Assembly: GCF_963676735.1 (NCBI RefSeq) | Contig: NZ_OY781464.1 | Location: 2,823,001 to 2,887,000 of the forward strand | Source: an uncultured Draconibacterium sp. | GTDB lineage: Bacteria; Bacteroidota; Bacteroidia; Bacteroidales; Prolixibacteraceae | Direction: 5' to 3' | DNA: 64,000 nt | Shown here: positions 62,322 through 64,000 of the stretch, in pieces | Position numbering within the stretch: the first letter of the stretch is position 1 | How the letters are laid out: each line of letters starts with the position of its first letter | Position numbers and translations under genes: made by a program | Notes under the pieces: generated by a model | Databases searched by the model: none | Seen by the model: only the letters and a program-made list of their open reading frames with translations | Told to the model about the DNA's origin: nothing

Positions 62322-63158
62322 ATGAGGTTCTACAATAAATGTGCATTTAATATCTCAAAAGTTGTTACAACTTCCTACAGTACTTCTTTTTCATTCGCAA
62401 CAAATCTGTTACAAAAAGAGCAGCGCGATGCCATATACAGCATTTATGGATTTGTGCGGTTTGCCGATGAAATAGTTGATACCTTTCACGAATACAACAA
62501 GTCTTATCTCTTAGACCGATTTGAAGCAGATTTTAAAGAAGCCATTCAGCAGGGAATAAGTTTAAACCCCATTCTTCAATCATTTCAGTTAACAGTAAAA
62601 AAATATCATATTCCGCAGGCATATATTGATGCTTTTATTACAAGTATGCGTTATGATCTGGAAAAAAAAGAATACAAAACAAAACTGGAGGCGGAACAAT
62701 ATATTTATGGTTCGGCTGATGTTGTTGGACTGATGTGTTTAAAGGTATTTTGTAATGGCAACAACAATACATTCGATAAGCTTTTACAACCTGCCATGAA
62801 ACTCGGCTCTGCTTTTCAGAAAGTAAATTTTTTAAGGGATTTGCGTGAGGATACCGAAAATTTAGGCAGAAGTTATTTTGCAGAACTAAACAATAAAGAT
62901 TTTTGCGAAGAACAGAAGAACCGCATTGTTAAAGATATTGAAGCTGATTTTGAAACAGCCTACAAAGGTATAAAAGAATTGCCCGGGAAATCGAAACTGG
63001 CTGTTCTGTTAGCTTATTATTATTACCGTTTATTGCTCAATAAATTACGAAAAACGCCTGCCGCAACAATTATGCAAAGCAGGGTTCGAATTCCGAATTA
63101 TAAAAAACTTCTGATTATGCTAAAAGCAAAAACACTTTATAATCTTCGACTTGTATGA
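62322..63158 (+). CDS. crtB: Phytoene synthase (squalene/phytoene synthase family)
   Basis: This 278-aa prenyl-transferase has a first Asp-rich motif DEIVDTFHE near residue 49, a second motif FLRDLREDTENLGRSYF, and the typical start NKCAFNISKVVTTSYSTSFSFATNLLQKEQRDAIYSIYGFVRFAD. It joins two geranylgeranyl diphosphates to phytoene, the first carotenoid step. It overlaps idi by four bases (ATGA). The downstream crtZ supports the carotenoid, not squalene, assignment. Confidence 0.92.
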   Translation: MRFYNKCAFNISKVVTTSYSTSFSFATNLLQKEQRDAIYSIYGFVRFADEIVDTFHEYNKSYLLDRFEADFKEAIQQGISLNPILQSFQLTVKKYHIPQAYIDAFITSMRYDLEKKEYKTKLEAEQYIYGSADVVGLMCLKVFCNGNNNTFDKLLQPAMKLGSAFQKVNFLRDLREDTENLGRSYFAELNNKDFCEEQKNRIVKDIEADFETAYKGIKELPGKSKLAVLLAYYYYRLLLNKLRKTPAATIMQSRVRIPNYKKLLIMLKAKTLYNLRLV

Positions 63159-63685
63159 CGAATAAAAACAAAATGGAAAAGGTTATTCTGGTTGACAAAA
63201 ACGACCAGGTGCTTGGCGAGATGGGAAAATTAGAAGCACATGTAAAAGGAGAGCTTCACCGGGCTATCTCTGTTTTTATCGTTAACACAAAAGGCCAATG
63301 GCTTTTGCAACAACGTGCCTTCAATAAATACCACTCAAGCGGACTTTGGAGCAACACTTGTTGCAGTCACCCTTTTCCTTCGGAAGATTCGATAGAGGCA
63401 GCCAACCGCCGCCTGAGGGAAGAAATGGGAATGGCAACCGGCTTAAAGAAGATATTTGACTTTACCTATAAGGAAGCACTGGAGGATGAACTAACGGAAC
63501 ACGAATTGGATCATGTATTTATTGGGCAAAGCGATGAAACTCCAACACCTGATGCCGACGAGGTTTTTGCGTGGAAATACATTGATTTCGATCAACTGGA
63601 TAAGGAAATAATTCAAAATCCGGATAATTACACCGTGTGGTTCAGAAAAATATATAAACGTGTAAATGAATATTTAAATCAGTAG
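63155..63685 (+). CDS. idi: Isopentenyl-diphosphate delta-isomerase, type 1
   Basis: This 176-aa Nudix-fold enzyme converts isopentenyl to dimethylallyl diphosphate. Visible are the catalytic Cys region SNTCCSHPFPSED, the Nudix-like RRLREEMGMATGLKK, and the metal ligands ELTEHELDHVF. The ATG at 63155 overlaps crtB; an internal Met (MEKVILVDKNDQVLGEMGK) is an alternative start at 63173. Its linkage to crtB and crtZ supplies precursors for carotenoids. Confidence 0.94.
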   Translation: MTNKNKMEKVILVDKNDQVLGEMGKLEAHVKGELHRAISVFIVNTKGQWLLQQRAFNKYHSSGLWSNTCCSHPFPSEDSIEAANRRLREEMGMATGLKKIFDFTYKEALEDELTEHELDHVFIGQSDETPTPDADEVFAWKYIDFDQLDKEIIQNPDNYTVWFRKIYKRVNEYLNQ

Positions 63686-63687
63686 CA

Positions 63688-64000
63688 GTGAATATCGTAA
63701 TTGCCATTATTGCTTTTTGTTTTATGGAATTTGTGGCCTGGTCGAACCATAAATATGTTATGCATGGTTTTTTATGGAAATGGCACCGCGATCACCATAT
63801 AAACGATCATAAAAAAAATGCATCGCAAACCGAACTTTATAAACCGGGGTTCGAGAAAAACGACTACTTCTTCCTGGTTTATGCGCTTCCTGCAATTATT
63901 GTTTTGCTTATCGGCTTTGTATTTAACCTGCAGGCCTTAATTGCTTTGGGAATTGGGATTAGCGCCTATGGCCTCACCTACTTTCTGTTGCACGATGTAA
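63688..64000 (+). CDS. crtZ: Beta-carotene hydroxylase CrtZ (3' end outside window)
   Basis: The frame opens with GTG at 63688, two bases after the idi stop, and stays open to the window end. The predicted start VNIVIAIIAFCFMEFVAWSNHKYVMHGFLWKWHRDHH has the membrane helix and the di-iron histidines (HKYVMH, HRDHH) of the fatty-acid hydroxylase superfamily, as in CrtZ. An ATG at 63724 would cut the first helix in half. It would hydroxylate the beta-ionone ring, leading toward zeaxanthin. Confidence 0.88.
   Translation, partial: MNIVIAIIAFCFMEFVAWSNHKYVMHGFLWKWHRDHHINDHKKNASQTELYKPGFEKNDYFFLVYALPAIIVLLIGFVFNLQALIALGIGISAYGLTYFLLHDV

Overview
The window comes from a member of the phylum Bacteroidota, most likely a free-living Bacteroidales/Marinilabiliales-type organism (inference; a Prolixibacteraceae-like genome would fit). 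Supporting signs are promoters with the Bacteroidota -7 box TAnnTTTG (seen upstream of both tRNAs, both riboswitches, feoB and purB), the compact 288-aa primary sigma factor, a carboxypeptidase-regulatory-domain TonB receptor, a complete Bat (Bacteroides aerotolerance) operon, a BtuB/BtuG pair, and the general lack of Shine-Dalgarno sequences.

Layout. 1-12.3 kb: the end of a GH2 beta-galactosidase, then purT, a dienelactone-hydrolase-like protein, a GNAT/homocysteine methyltransferase fusion, a secreted C1 peptidase, an NfeD-type membrane protease, purB, an MsbA-like ABC exporter and a lone LutA-like protein. 12.3-20.7 kb: tRNA-Trp, then a LacI-controlled sugar locus (lacI divergent from TonB receptor, P-loop kinase, GH13_18 phosphorylase and MFS transporter), then tRNA-Arg. 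20.8-33.2 kb: housekeeping genes (thiamine-binding protein, FeoA-FeoB fusion, rpe, rpoD, the threonine operon thrA-apgM-thrC, recA, prxQ). 33.3-36.5 kb: SPOR/TPR protein, clpS, nfeD and floA.

36.6-37.75 kb holds no protein gene. It contains five tandem copies of what looks like an independently transcribed ~80-85-nt small RNA. Each copy has its own -7 box, a pair of TTAAC motifs phased at 11 bp (three in copy 5), a cytosine-free stretch with five UUAG motifs, and a strong terminator. The RNA core is identical in all five copies, even where the flanks have diverged. This is the most interesting element in the window, and I do not recognise it as a named RNA family.

37.75-50.7 kb is a vitamin B12 region on the minus strand. 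It has two cobalamin riboswitches, one before btuB-btuG and one before btuF-cobO-btuC-btuD, plus cobU, cobT, cobS, cobC, cobQ and cbiB. These encode uptake and late assembly or salvage; no corrin-ring-building genes are present. 50.7-53.4 kb: truA, a possible small-RNA or micro-ORF locus, an Hsp20 with an unusually strong Shine-Dalgarno sequence, and a SpoIIAA-like protein. 53.5-62.1 kb: the bat operon (moxR, DUF58, a BatD-related protein, batA, batB, batC, batD, batE). 62.3-64 kb: the start of a carotenoid operon (crtB, idi, crtZ, the last cut by the window edge).
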